Shown here one piece after another: positions 14,214 to 24,326 of a stretch of DNA of 64,000 nt. A program made the translations under genes and the position numbers. The stretch's first letter is position 1. Every line of letters starts with the position of its first letter. The stretch covers positions 682,001 to 746,000 of the forward strand of contig JAPEHQ010000021.1 of the NCBI GenBank assembly GCA_027405735.1, read 5' to 3'. The DNA is from Mucor racemosus. Lineage: Eukaryota; Mucoromycota; Mucoromycetes; Mucorales; Mucoraceae. The notes beneath the pieces were generated by a model that was not told where the DNA came from, did not search any database, and worked only from the letters and a program-made list of their open reading frames with translations.

Positions 14214-14359
14214 TTGAAAACTATAAAAATTGCTTTTTTTTTGAAAATTCAAATTGAATATCAAAATACATTTTGACTTACGGAGCGTTTCATCCGGAAG
14301 TACGACAGCAAGTCAAATAGGTCGTGAACTTTAAAACTTAACAAAACAAAAAAAGATGT

Positions 14360-14500
14360 AGTTTTACATTATTTTTTCTGAACGACCACTACGGCCGACC
14401 TATGCTTCCCATGGGCATAGTAATCTGCATAGATGGGCAGAATAAGAACTTTTATGCAGATCAGGCAGCCCAGATGAGTAGAGCAATGAGATCAAAGTTT
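14360..14500 (-). repeat. Inverted fragment related to the ends of repeats A and B
   Basis: It contains the reverse complement of the GGTCGGCCGTA motif that ends repeats A (20427) and B (27627), together with several TATGC(A/C)CA-like words seen there. It looks like a short diverged fragment of the same family in opposite orientation. Confidence 0.4.
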
Positions 14501-16453
14501 TTTAATCAGTTTACTAAAGTATATCAATCATAATATAATTAATAACGAAGATAATTTGAATGGTTTAAAGCAGATATGAGTTACTCTGATTCAACAGAAC
14601 TGTCTTATTATTGACAAGATATATTAATTTGAAATTTGGGGTTTGAAAGAGTTCTGCCCATGTTCTTCTTTCGGGGACCAAATGGGAACAACGACAACAA
14701 CCTGTTTGGCAACACTAAAAGTATTTATGCCTTTGTAAATTTCTGTTTGTAACACACAATACCGATTGATTTAGGGTTGTTTTTCTTTTTTTCCCCCACT
14801 TTCATCAGCTCTTTTCTTTATGTTTAAAACTACAACAAAAAGACCAATATCTTTTATAAACTGAAATCAAGCAGCAGGTACAATTAAATGTTTTTCCTAT
14901 TATTTATTTGGAAATAAATTATTAACTGTTAATGTTAAGGGCGCGTTATAATTAATATTATTTTTTTCATTATCTTCGTTATAATCAATGGTTTTTTGAT
15001 CTAAATTTGATATCTACCTGCTAAAAAATTGTTGATTATAAAAGTATGTATAGTATTGACGTGATTTCAATGAATGAATAAACTCATCATGTTAATTTAT
15101 TCAGTTTCTAAAAAATATTTGTTTCTATTTAATGGCCAACAAATAATAATAACTAGGAAGAGGAAAACAAGATGTTGCCTTGTATACGACCACCAACTAT
15201 CAAAAGTACATCATAATCATTACTTATTAGTTTGTTAATTGATTTTACTAACAAATCAATTTTTATAGGCCAAAAGTAAAAGCGTATTCAGCTCAAAACG
15301 CTTCAAACAACTCAATTATACTAACTACATGGTTTATAATCTCTTGCTCATTCAATTGCTATATTTATTTGATTTTAATATATTTTTTATGCTACTAATC
15401 GACTTGTTCGTCCATTAGAGTTAACTCACCATCGTTGTTTAGTGTATCTATAATAACGGTCCATTACTAGCTCATGATATGCAAAACTATTAAATGGGAT
15501 TATCTAATCTCAAATTTATCTGATTCAACTGCTGATGCTAAACTAGCATCAAATTAGTTGTGTTGACTCGCAATAAAGTAAGGCGTTTTATTAAGTACGA
15601 TGTTGGTATTCAATGTATTTTATTTAAAGTGAACAGATAGAGATGTCATGGCTTATGCAGAGATCTATGAACACAAAAAAATGATCGATCCAAATTGTGA
15701 TGCTTCGTCGACCTGTACGAGATTTTTTTGTGGCGATACTGTCATAGAACGGTAATTGTCATTATAGTAAAAGTTTATTATTTGAATCACAAATTAAATG
15801 TCAATCTCGCGTACATACAATTGACATCCTGTACAACCAAATCAAAGTGTATTCAAAGATAGAACCAAGGAACTTGTTGATAAACAAGTCCATAAATTTT
15901 TACATTCATGAAGAACCAATAACTTTGCCATCTACCAATGTACATAACAACTCAACACATTTCATCAACCTTTCTAGATAATCATTGGTCAGTTACAATG
16001 ATCCATTACTTTTAGATTTCCATTTCCTTTAGATTAGACAATTAATATAAATAGCAAAAGACTTTCATTAGCCATGAAGATCTTTATCTTATCTTAAAAG
16101 AATAAAACAACATCTTATATATTATTTATTACGTGTTTTATTTTCATTTTTTCACAGATGCCTGGTGGCTCAAGTGTAATTCAAGCATTTAATTGCCAAA
16201 TGTATCGAATCAAGATGAAGTCAGTTAATTGATACTGTATAACGGATAATAAATGCAATGTCATCTATTGAGTGGGTAAATGTAAATGTATAAAGCAAAC
16301 TTATTTTTTTTTGAATGAAAGTACTAATAATTCTGATTAACATCAATAAATTCAAAAATTATAATTAAGTGCAATAATTGCTACTAAATTGCATGATTTA
16401 ATATGCAGAAAACTCTTGAAGCATTCATTCTTTTTTTGGCAGTGCTGCAAATC
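14501..16453. other. About 1.95 kb without recognisable genes
   Basis: AT-rich sequence with no long open frame and no match to the other repeats that I could see. A C/T-rich patch with a T run lies at 14775-14820. It may hold old, unrecognisable repeat material. Confidence 0.35.
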
Positions 16454-16841
16454 ATCGTTCAATATGACTGGATATTAATGAATTAGAGAAAACAAAACTG
16501 ATAAAAAGCTGATACCCAACAATGTATATCGAGGTCAAGATAGATAAAAGGTGCATTCATTGTGTAATGGAAATCGCAACATTTTGATGGATAGAAATTA
16601 CAGGACCATGACGTTGTGTTTGCTTCAGGATTTTTAAAAGGGTTTAAAAGCATACTTCTTCATCAAAAAACTTACTTATATATTAAATACTCATCACCAT
16701 ATGCTTATGGTATCATCTTGTTTTTTTATTTAATTGATGTATTAGTAAAAATCAAGCTTTTCATAGCTTACTGTATAACAATGACAATGGGATATTTCTG
16801 ATTTTAGATTGGCATTTATCATAAGGCGTGCTGATGATACG

Positions 16842-17061
16842 TTTGATACTACTATAAATGGAACCAGTTAATCTAATTTATGGAATTTGAATACAAATAC
16901 CGAGCAGCAATTTGTAAGTACTTACGCTGGTTCTGGTAAAGCATTGAATAAATTGGCTTGGGACACAGAAGACGGCAAAAAGGTGGCAATCGGTTCCGGT
17001 GATGGCCATGTTTATATTTATGATATTGGAGAACTAAGAGTAAAAAAAAACTTAATGTAAA
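16842..17061 (+). pseudogene. Dynein intermediate chain (WD40 C-terminus) fragment inside repeat A
   Basis: One frame reads DTTINGTS, a stop, then SNLWNLNTNTEQQFV, followed by GSGKALNKLAWDTEDGKK and VAIGSGDGHVYIYDIGELR, with a stop shortly after. This is the last WD repeat of cytoplasmic dynein intermediate chain (family pattern LWNLN.DTE, then alNklaWd, then vavGss.G.vyvYDigEl). Only about 70 codons remain, with one internal stop and no full gene around it, so it is a captured fragment and not a working gene. The unrelated repeat sequence starts directly after it. Confidence 0.8.
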
Positions 17062-18084
17062 TCACCTTTGGCGCAGTAATTATAAAATAAGACTATATAA
17101 TCATCAAATAAACTACCACACAATATTAACATGTATAAAGGTTTACAGTAATAAGCTTGAATCAAGTGGGTACAGCATCGTAAATTCTTGAAAAAATTCT
17201 CAAGTATTATAAAATCTCTTATTTTTAAGACTTACAAGGCTTATAAGCGGAATATTAATTTAGAAAATTATTCTTGTCCAGATCATCAATTTTGACATTT
17301 TTTAATTTTTGTTTTTTGATTTTGCAAATCTAGAGTTAATTATACTACCAATTATAAAAACAAAAAATATACACATATACAGAATTTAGCGCTCTATTTG
17401 CTCAATAAAAAATAACAAACATTTTTATTGCAAAATATTACATGAAAACCCTTTAATCAAAAAACCGTTTTTGGACCAAAAGTACAAAGTTTTATTACTT
17501 AATATTTAATGTTAAGCTTTTATGAAATGCGTATTACTCATAGCTACAATTTTCTCTCACAATGTAGTACATTTAAACATTGATTTTGGTATCAAAATTT
17601 GATTTTTCTGTTTTTTCATCTAAATCATGAGTATTGGTAAGGATAAAATGAGCCCCGAAAATGTCCGCTAAAAAAACTGAATTTTCAGACCGTACGTGGT
17701 TGAATATAAGAAAAATTATAAAAAAAAACGCTTTTTTATTTAAAACTTAGATATACCATAGTATAAGAGACTTAGTCGTTCAATCTTGCTATGTTCAATT
17801 ATGACGTCGCTCTACGGGCTCGCTTTTGCAATTTTTTAATGGATGTATGATATGGCAGACGGCGTTTCTGGTAGAAAAATGTATGTTTCTATGATAACAG
17901 ATATTGCCTATTTTGTTTAGTTTATGGGTTTATGCGCTGTAATGATGCTGCTTTTACATTGGTTGAAATGTGCAATTTAGCAGGGGTTTAATTGCGCTAA
18001 ATAATTTAAAGCCTTGAGCATCCTTTTTTACGTGTGCTGTTTCTCTCTTTTTGTTTCCATATTATTCCAATGATATATTCACCG

Positions 18085-19254
18085 TGTGGAACAGGTAGAG
18101 ATATTCATGGAAAAAAAGTATAAAAAAACAATAGGAATTCGACTAGATAACGTTGCAGTAAATTACGATGTTATTTACTAAAATAAAAGAAATATAAAAA
18201 ATAAAAGCAGTAGAAATACAATTATAATCAGCTAAAGTTTTTATTACAAAAGATTTCTGAAGAGTTAAAATAATTGAAAAGTATGAGGGTATTTATAGTG
18301 ATTTGGAGAACTTGGATACCATCAGACTTGAATGGATGTATATTTAGTAATCTTCCAGTTTTGAGTACATTGTTATTGATTTGATATTTTAAGGGGTAAA
18401 TTGTATAGAGCATTGACCATAAGGGATTGTATGTCAAGTGTGACAATATCGACCTTTTGGGAAATGGTTGTTTTTGTTTATTTCTGTTATATCTATTTTA
18501 TGTAACCTTGATTTTTAAGGGGTAGTTTTTATATGCTTGAATCTTATTTATATTGATAGTGCAACTACGATATAGATGAGTAGTTGACTAAATTGATATC
18601 TTTGTTTATTATCATTATTGATTTGGATAGAATCCTGTTTTGATATATATGTCATTTGTGTAATTGATTGCGCCGTGATCAAGGGTGCTATCATCTACAC
18701 GACATGTATGGTTCAAAAAGGGTATTTCATATTTTTAGCATGCGTTTGTTATTGTGTTCAATTGAAGCGTTTGTTTATTATCGTTGTTCACATTTCAAGT
18801 GGCATCATATTTTATGAGCGACACTTGAAATTTAGGTTGTTTTATTTTTATCAAGCGTTTTTAGTATGTAATTCCACTGCAAACGTTAGGCTTTTATTAT
18901 CAAGTAGAACTTAATTGCCTCTTCTTTGAAAGGAAGATGTCCTTCTATTTATACACAATTTCTAATCTATATTATAAATCAATTAGAACAAATAGAAATA
19001 TGCCATTTCCGTAGTAATCTTCCCTATATCTTTAGGTCCTGATTTTATCATGAATGAAATCAGGCCATATAGAATAATGGTGTATTTATGATGATTCTGG
19101 TCAATAATTATAATTTGCTAGATCCACATCTCGGTTATAAGATTACTTGCTGTATTAATCAGGCATGTCAAATGAAAGTGATTCCTGATTTGTCCCAGAG
19201 GTAATTCAAGCTAGACACCAGATGAAATGGAGATCTAAATGGATGTGATCCACA
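18085..19254. mobile_element. Solo-LTR-like element, family LTR-1, copy A (with nested insertion)
   Basis: It begins TGTGGAACAGG and ends ATCCACA, with flanking 5-bp direct repeats CACCG at 18080-18084 and 19255-19259. Repeat B shows the uninterrupted site at the same position. Subtracting the nested 728-bp element and its 5-bp duplication leaves 437 bp, matching copy B (435 bp). TG...CA ends and a 5-bp TSD fit a solo LTR. There is no obvious TATA or poly(A) signal, so a short DNA element with TGTGGA ends is a weaker alternative. It contains a hairpin built on CCTGATTT/AAATCAGG. Confidence 0.75.
18154..18881. mobile_element. 728-bp non-autonomous TIR element nested in LTR-1 copy A
   Basis: Its ends are inverted repeats: TGCAGTAAATTAC on the left and, read inward from the right, TGCAGTGGAATTAC. 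The flanking direct repeats are AACGT at 18149-18153 and 18882-18886. The uninterrupted site is visible in LTR-1 copy B near 27750. The longest open frames (72 aa on -, and a 98-aa + frame overrunning the right end) have no recognised domain. The ends could shift by one base, giving a 6-bp TSD AACGTT. Confidence 0.7.
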
Positions 19255-19846
19255 CACCGTTTGATAAGGTGTATCAGACTATTAAGCTTGTATTCTTTTC
19301 TTTTATCTGAATACGCATGCTAACATAAGGAACTAATATTTTTAGTATAAATAGTAGTCGTTATATTGGAGACTAATATTTTCATTTAACCGCATTCTAC
19401 TGTATGATTAAATATCATTATTTACTACTGTATTGTTGGACGTATTTCTTGATTACCAGATCAAATCGAAGGCAATAATATTTATACAGTATCTACTCAA
19501 TAAAAAGGTAGAACTGGCTACAAACTCACAAAATGTTGCAGAAAAGTGATAAAATTTCAAATGATATAGAAACAAAAATAAAAGAATAATCGAATGTCTT
19601 GTATAATAACCATAGTTTTGATCGTAGCTATACTTGAAAACAAATCTTTTTACAGCTGACAATCGTAAACTAAAATAGTAAGTTTAAAGAAGATTAATTT
19701 GTTTAAATTTTATGTATAATAAAGTACCTTCCACAATCTTAGATTTGGTTAGCATATAAATTTAAGCAATAAGTGTTATTTAGGTTTATGCTCAAGCAAA
19801 AACCATCGTTGCTGTAAACATTATAGCTATAAACATATTTACAAAT

Positions 19847-19918
19847 AGTATTGGTGTCGAGCCGGGTTTTGCCAGCAGCCAAATTCAATAGAATAAGCTC
19901 CGCTCGACAGCAATCCTT
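19847..19918 (+). mobile_element. 72-bp MITE, copy 2, with 9-bp target duplication
   Basis: The flanking direct repeats are TTTACAAAT at 19838-19846 and 19919-19927, and repeat B (near 27145) has the empty site with a single copy. The terminal inverted repeats are AGTATTGGTGTCGAGC and, read inward from the right, AGGATTGCTGTCGAGC (14 of 16 matching when aligned against the terminal base, with one T offset). It has the same length as copy 1 at 14142-14213, in opposite orientation. Confidence 0.8.
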
Positions 19919-20779
19919 TTTACAAATGATAATAATTATAAATATATTGGCAGTTGTTGTATGCATTGCTCTACACCAACAATGTATGGAATTGTATTGT
20001 CTACAACTGTAATGTATATTAATAAAAGCAAATGTAACTTAAAAACCCATTATTCCAGTAAAAAATGCAATGAAATTTTGAGAACGGCACAATGCTCATG
20101 TACAAACCAATTTGTCTCCATACGATCAGCTCATTATGCTCATGGTCAGATTTTATTATTATGCACAAATAGGGATTAATGATATGCTTATGGGCAATTC
20201 TACTGTTATGCACACATGGGATTGATGCCATGCACATGGACAGAATCTATAATTCTGCACATAACAGGCTTTTCGTTATGCTCGTGTGAAGTTTCTTTTG
20301 TGCCTATGTGCATCTTGTTTTCCTTTTAGCCATTATTTAGTGTGCGCAACAACTCATCAGGCTATAGTGTGTGGCCCGATCTGGACACAACAAAACCATC
20401 TTGTGCAGCACAGGTCGGCCGTAATGCGTTTGTATATAAATCCTTTAAATTTGTGATTTTATGGACTTTTTTTGAATTCGGTTGTATCATCTTATACTTT
20501 TCAAGTTAAATCCGTTGTTAGGCTAATAATGTTGTAGGTTGTATTTATGCTTTACTTAAAATAAGCCTTTGAATAATTAATAGCAATACAGTCGAACCTT
20601 AATTTTTGTATGAAATTTCGATACCTGCATCCTATAGCTGCTTGGAATATTCAAACAACCGAGTCCGGGCTGTCCGGTGATTTTTTCTAGAAATTTAAAG
20701 CTTGGATATATTATTAGATGGCCGCTTCCGGTTATTGTTCGGCTTTTTTTTTGGAAGAGTGACCATTGGCAAAAATATG

Positions 20780-21345
20780 AATCATATACTATGTTGTGTG
20801 ATGCCATCAAGTACCATATGTTATCATCTTCTACAGTATCAATACATCTTATAATGTATTGACCACGACATGTATTATTGAAGTTGAAAGTCTTGATATC
20901 GGTTATAAGAAACTCCTAGCGTAATAAGTTTAATCTAGTAATAATTACCACCAAGGACTCTTGGGCCTCAATTGTGACACCATATTATTTCATCCCAGCG
21001 GTTAATCAATCAAGTCGCTATCAAATCAACATCCAACAAGCACATTTAGCGCAGCATTGAAACAAGGCAGCTCACAAGCTCTGCAACAACGGTTAAATTA
21101 TGATTGATCCATTTCAATCCATAGATTACGATCAAACAGATCTAATGGTTTAATAGTGCCTTTAATTGTACATCTCAGAATCTCAATGTCAAATCAATAC
21201 AAAAGGCTGTACTTTTATATCTAAATAAATAATATCTTGTTTTTATTATTAAGTTGAAGAACTGATTCATTACTCATTCTCTTTTGATTGTATTCTTTTT
21301 TAAGTATTATTCATCAAACTTGAAAATATACGACAAGGATAAATC
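20780..21345 (-). repeat. Repeat family D, short copy (D1), inverted relative to 45.6-47.2 kb
   Basis: Read on the - strand it matches 45590-45830 and then 46870-47185 on the + strand, in that order. Relative to D2 it lacks about 1 kb of internal sequence. Shared landmarks include AACCATTAGATCTGTTTG and the segment GTTGCTTTGATA/GTTGATTTGATA. It is either an internal-deletion derivative of D2 or the state before D2 gained its insert. Confidence 0.65.
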
Positions 21346-21500
21346 TTTTGCAATTCTGCGGATCAGCGCTAGAAGTACTTGCCATTGCAACGGGAGGTTA
21401 TTTAGATTCATATTCGTCGAGAAGAACTGATGGGCTTGCTGATATTAGTAGGTATAAGTAACAGGTAATCAACTTGTTGCTCAAACTGGTTCAACGTACA
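21343..21500 (+). repeat. Repeat family E, copy 2
   Basis: This stretch is similar to 318-530. The + strand frame reads CGSALEVLAIATGGYLDSYS followed by SRRTDGLADISRY and a stop. Its similarity to copy 1 is best seen at the peptide level, which suggests coding ancestry. The source family is not recognised. Confidence 0.45.
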
Positions 21501-21519
21501 ATGACCGATGGATGCTGGT

Positions 21520-21563
21520 AGCATTGGTGTCGAGCCGGATTTTGCCAGCCAAATTTACTAGTA
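21520..21563 (+). mobile_element. Truncated copy of the 72-bp MITE
   Basis: It matches the left 44 bp of the 72-bp element, beginning AGCATTGGTGTCGAGCC. The right half, with the second inverted repeat, is missing, so this copy should be immobile. Confidence 0.6.
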
Positions 21564-21711
21564 TGCATATCATATGCATTAATGAAAAAGGAAAAAATTT
21601 GCTAGATATATGCAAAGCTTCTAAGAAAAAAAAAAGGAGGATCATATTCGATGAGAAGCAAAGTCATCCGAGGTTCTCTTTCAAAATTCATATCCCAATA
21701 TCCTAATAATA

Positions 21712-21789
21712 CCAAAGGGCTTCCCCTTTGGCGGGTTTGAACTCACGAATATGTGTGTCGCACTCAGTTTGTAGCGCATGCGCTACAAA
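21712..21789 (-). other. Possible tRNA-derived SINE fragment with hairpin and palindrome
   Basis: It contains an 8-bp perfect hairpin (CCAAAGGG/CCCTTTGG) at 21712-21731 and a 22-bp perfect palindrome at 21768-21789 centred on GCGCATGCGC. On the - strand GTGAGTTCAAACCCG resembles a tRNA B box, and GTAGCGC resembles part of a D arm. The T-stem does not pair and no acceptor stem is seen, so it is not a functional tRNA gene. Confidence 0.25.
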
Positions 21790-21799
21790 TTAAGCTTGT

Positions 21800-22346
21800 C
21801 ACTTTTTTTTGGTCTACAATTTTAACTCGCATACTTGTGAACATGTATTCGTCAGTTCTTCACTGCAATTAAAGTCCGTATTACCTCGTATTACCTGCAG
21901 ATAATACGTCCATAATTTTTTAGTGTAGAGAAAATTATGTAAGCAATGAAAAAAACTTGAGAACATTGTAATATAATGTTAATATCCTCCAGATGAAAAA
22001 ATAAAAAAGGGTTCAGGAATATAGAGAACCCATAGAAAGTATAGAACCTTGAATAAAACGTTGAAGTATGCATGCAAAATGCGAGTTTCACCATTGTAAT
22101 ATGAGCTTATTACCACACCGTATTTCGCTGTAAGGTAATATGTTCGTTTTACCAGCGTATTCCCTGCGTATTCAGTGAAAATTAGTTACAGTGCTTCACT
22201 ATTTTGGGAAATGCAGCAAATTTAGGCGTATCTTTTCTTTTCAGAAATAATAGTAGAGCTTTCCAGAAATTGGTAGCCGATTTCGTCTATAGAATGCGTA
22301 TTTTTGATGGAGATATAAACAAAACTCAACGTTAGTACATTAATAT
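21800..22346. other. About 550 bp with no recognised feature
   Basis: AT-rich sequence up to the target site of the DDE-chromo transposon. A 67-codon - strand frame (21891-22094) has no recognisable homology and is probably random. Confidence 0.35.
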
Positions 22347-22349
22347 TAA

Positions 22350-22580
22350 GACGGATATCTATAATTTTCACATCTTTTTAATTTTCTATATATATCCTAT
22401 TTTTTTTTGTATATCTTCAGATTTCATATTTTTATAACTTTCTTTATGAATTAAAATGATTATTAAATATAATAAACATTATCAAGAAGGCAACTTTTCC
22501 ATTTTGCATGAAAAAGCAACATTATATTTATGCTTTCTCTTAAGATACATACTAACTTCATATAAGATAAGATATCCGTC
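22350..22580. repeat. Left direct terminal repeat (231 bp) of the DDE-chromo transposon
   Basis: It is bounded by GACGGATATC and GATATCCGTC. It lies downstream of the transposase stop codon. It would be a MITE in its own right by structure, but its right flank (TTC) does not match its left flank (TAA). Confidence 0.85.
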
Positions 22581-22838
22581 TTCTATAGCTATGCCATATT
22601 TATATATATGGATTTAAATTAAAGATTCATTCCAGATGGTAATTTTTATAAAAATGAATCTTCCCTTATCTTAACTTAAATTAATTATTTACTATTCCAA
22701 TATATTTTAATACAATAAAAGCTATTAAATTGAAGTCTATTAACTAAAAATATATAGCATGTGAATATCACGTGACCTTGTAAATTGTTTTATTTTTTTA
22801 TTCTTTTATGTAATTTCTATATAAATATGAATGTTTAT

Positions 22839-24278
22839 CTATAGTTTAGTATTCCAATATGTATTAATACATTCATAATTATTAAAATTACTATAATGTA
22901 TCCAAGAATTATCAATATCACTATAATTTTTCCATTTTACAAGATAGTAACTATCTTCGACTATTAATCCCTTATGGTCCAAAATAATATCTATCTCGTA
23001 ACTATTTTCATTACTATCTATGTCTGTTTCTAAATCCATTCTATCGTTATGATTGTTTTTAATATGTGAGGTATCTGATAACTGTATTCCTAAAAATTGC
23101 TGCTGTAACAATTTCATTTTATCTAAATTATTAATTCTATCATTTAATTTTGGAAGTAATCTATAATTGTCAATATTATTAGAGATATTATTCTTATATT
23201 CAAAATCAAAATTATCATTTATCCAATATGAATGAAAATCGTATTGTTCTATATTGTTTAATTTAACAAAATTTTTTATGTTTAAAAGGACAGATGCAAT
23301 TTTTAATTGTATATTATATATATTTATATTAGTTGTTAAAAAAGACTTTTTATTATTTAATCTTTTAAAAATAAACCCCATGTCAGAAAAAGTTTTCTCC
23401 ATTTTTGATCTAAAACTTCCAAATTGATCATTATAATCTAATTCAATATTATCTAAATTTATATTTTTATCTTTTCTAATGGGATATACAAAATTATACT
23501 CATTTAAATCAGAATTATTTATAATAGGATCTACATATAGACTGTATCCTCCATCTAATGCAACACAATCCATTAAATTTATTTTATTTTGTATATTCAT
23601 ATTTATAAGCATTGACCCATCATTATTGAAACTACATGGTACACTATCTGATATAAATATGATCATACTGTTATTATCTATAGCAACCTGAGTTCTAAAC
23701 CCATTTTTTTTTAATTTATAACTGTAATAAATAGATTTATCCTCTGCGCCATATACCATACCTCTTTTATCATGGCCGTCTATATGTATTGTTACTTGAT
23801 TAAACAACATAGGATTTTCTATTATTCCGTTTAATAATCTGATCTTTATATTTGAAAACATATTTTGTAAAGAAAAGTTCAATATTTTATTTAATTTTAA
23901 CATTCTATCAGCTGAATAAAATTGTCTATAAATTTGATGAAATGTACTTTTTGCTATATAATCATCCATATCTTCTATTGACTTATTTTCCGTAATAAAA
24001 TATAATATTAGTAATCCTTTTTCTATATTATTATATGGTCCTTTATAATCTCTATCACCAAATAATATAATTAAGAAGAAATAAACAGGTATAATTCCTA
24101 ATTTTTCTAATAAAGCCTTTTTTATTTCCTTGATCTTTTTGATAGAAATAGGTCTTTTAGTATGATACTTTTTTTGTTCAATCTCTGGCCATCCATAATT
24201 TAAAAATTTCCAATATTCATTTGTTAAATTTTGAAATTCCATTAATAAATTATCTCCAACATTATTAATGCCATCCAT
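22839..24278 (-). CDS. DDE transposase (PIF/Harbinger-IS5-like) fused to a C-terminal chromodomain
   Basis: An intact 479-aa open frame without introns. The catalytic core shows HIDGHD (D167), then LDGGY (D242), then SFRSKMEKTF (E294). The last two match the DgGY and R..vE..f signatures of the DDE_Tnp_4/HARBI1-like fold. The C-terminal part (about 427-475) reads YEIDIILDHKG, YYLVKWKNYS and NSWIHYSNF, a chromodomain that would bind methylated histone tails and guide integration. The N-terminal half is lysine/isoleucine rich. The gene is markedly more AT-rich than the host genes. The start at 24278 follows the right terminal repeat by 48 bp, so that repeat probably contains the promoter. No separate Myb-like partner gene, typical of Harbinger elements, is present. 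Confidence 0.85.
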   Translation of the reverse strand: MDGINNVGDNLLMEFQNLTNEYWKFLNYGWPEIEQKKYHTKRPISIKKIKEIKKALLEKLGIIPVYFFLIILFGDRDYKGPYNNIEKGLLILYFITENKSIEDMDDYIAKSTFHQIYRQFYSADRMLKLNKILNFSLQNMFSNIKIRLLNGIIENPMLFNQVTIHIDGHDKRGMVYGAEDKSIYYSYKLKKNGFRTQVAIDNNSMIIFISDSVPCSFNNDGSMLINMNIQNKINLMDCVALDGGYSLYVDPIINNSDLNEYNFVYPIRKDKNINLDNIELDYNDQFGSFRSKMEKTFSDMGFIFKRLNNKKSFLTTNINIYNIQLKIASVLLNIKNFVKLNNIEQYDFHSYWINDNFDFEYKNNISNNIDNYRLLPKLNDRINNLDKMKLLQQQFLGIQLSDTSHIKNNHNDRMDLETDIDSNENSYEIDIILDHKGLIVEDSYYLVKWKNYSDIDNSWIHYSNFNNYECINTYWNTKL

Positions 24279-24326
24279 TTCTTTTTTTTATTAGATAAAA
24301 TTCAATTTTATATTATAATTATAGTA

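Larger units (their letters stand above)
16454..20427 (+). repeat. Repeat A: large dispersed repeat carrying a dynein intermediate chain fragment
   Basis: This is a diverged direct copy of repeat B (24961-27627). Homologous parts are 16454-18084 and 19255-20427, and the middle is occupied by the LTR-like element at 18085-19254. It carries the dynein intermediate chain fragment at 16842-17061, a segment with the words CTACGGGCTCGCTTTTGCAA, and a 3' part rich in TTATGCACA-like words. It ends at GGTCGGCCGTAATGC. A third, partial copy (C) begins near 48921. No terminal inverted repeats were found, so the transposition class is unknown. Confidence 0.8.

Noticed and set aside
16616..16801. 61-aa ORF and similar short frames in repeats A and B (for example 27210-27534)
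   Set aside because: Not conserved as frames between A and B; best explained as repeat sequence.
21712..21789. A functional tRNA gene on the - strand
   Set aside because: The T-stem does not pair, and no acceptor stem or anticodon arm can be assembled.
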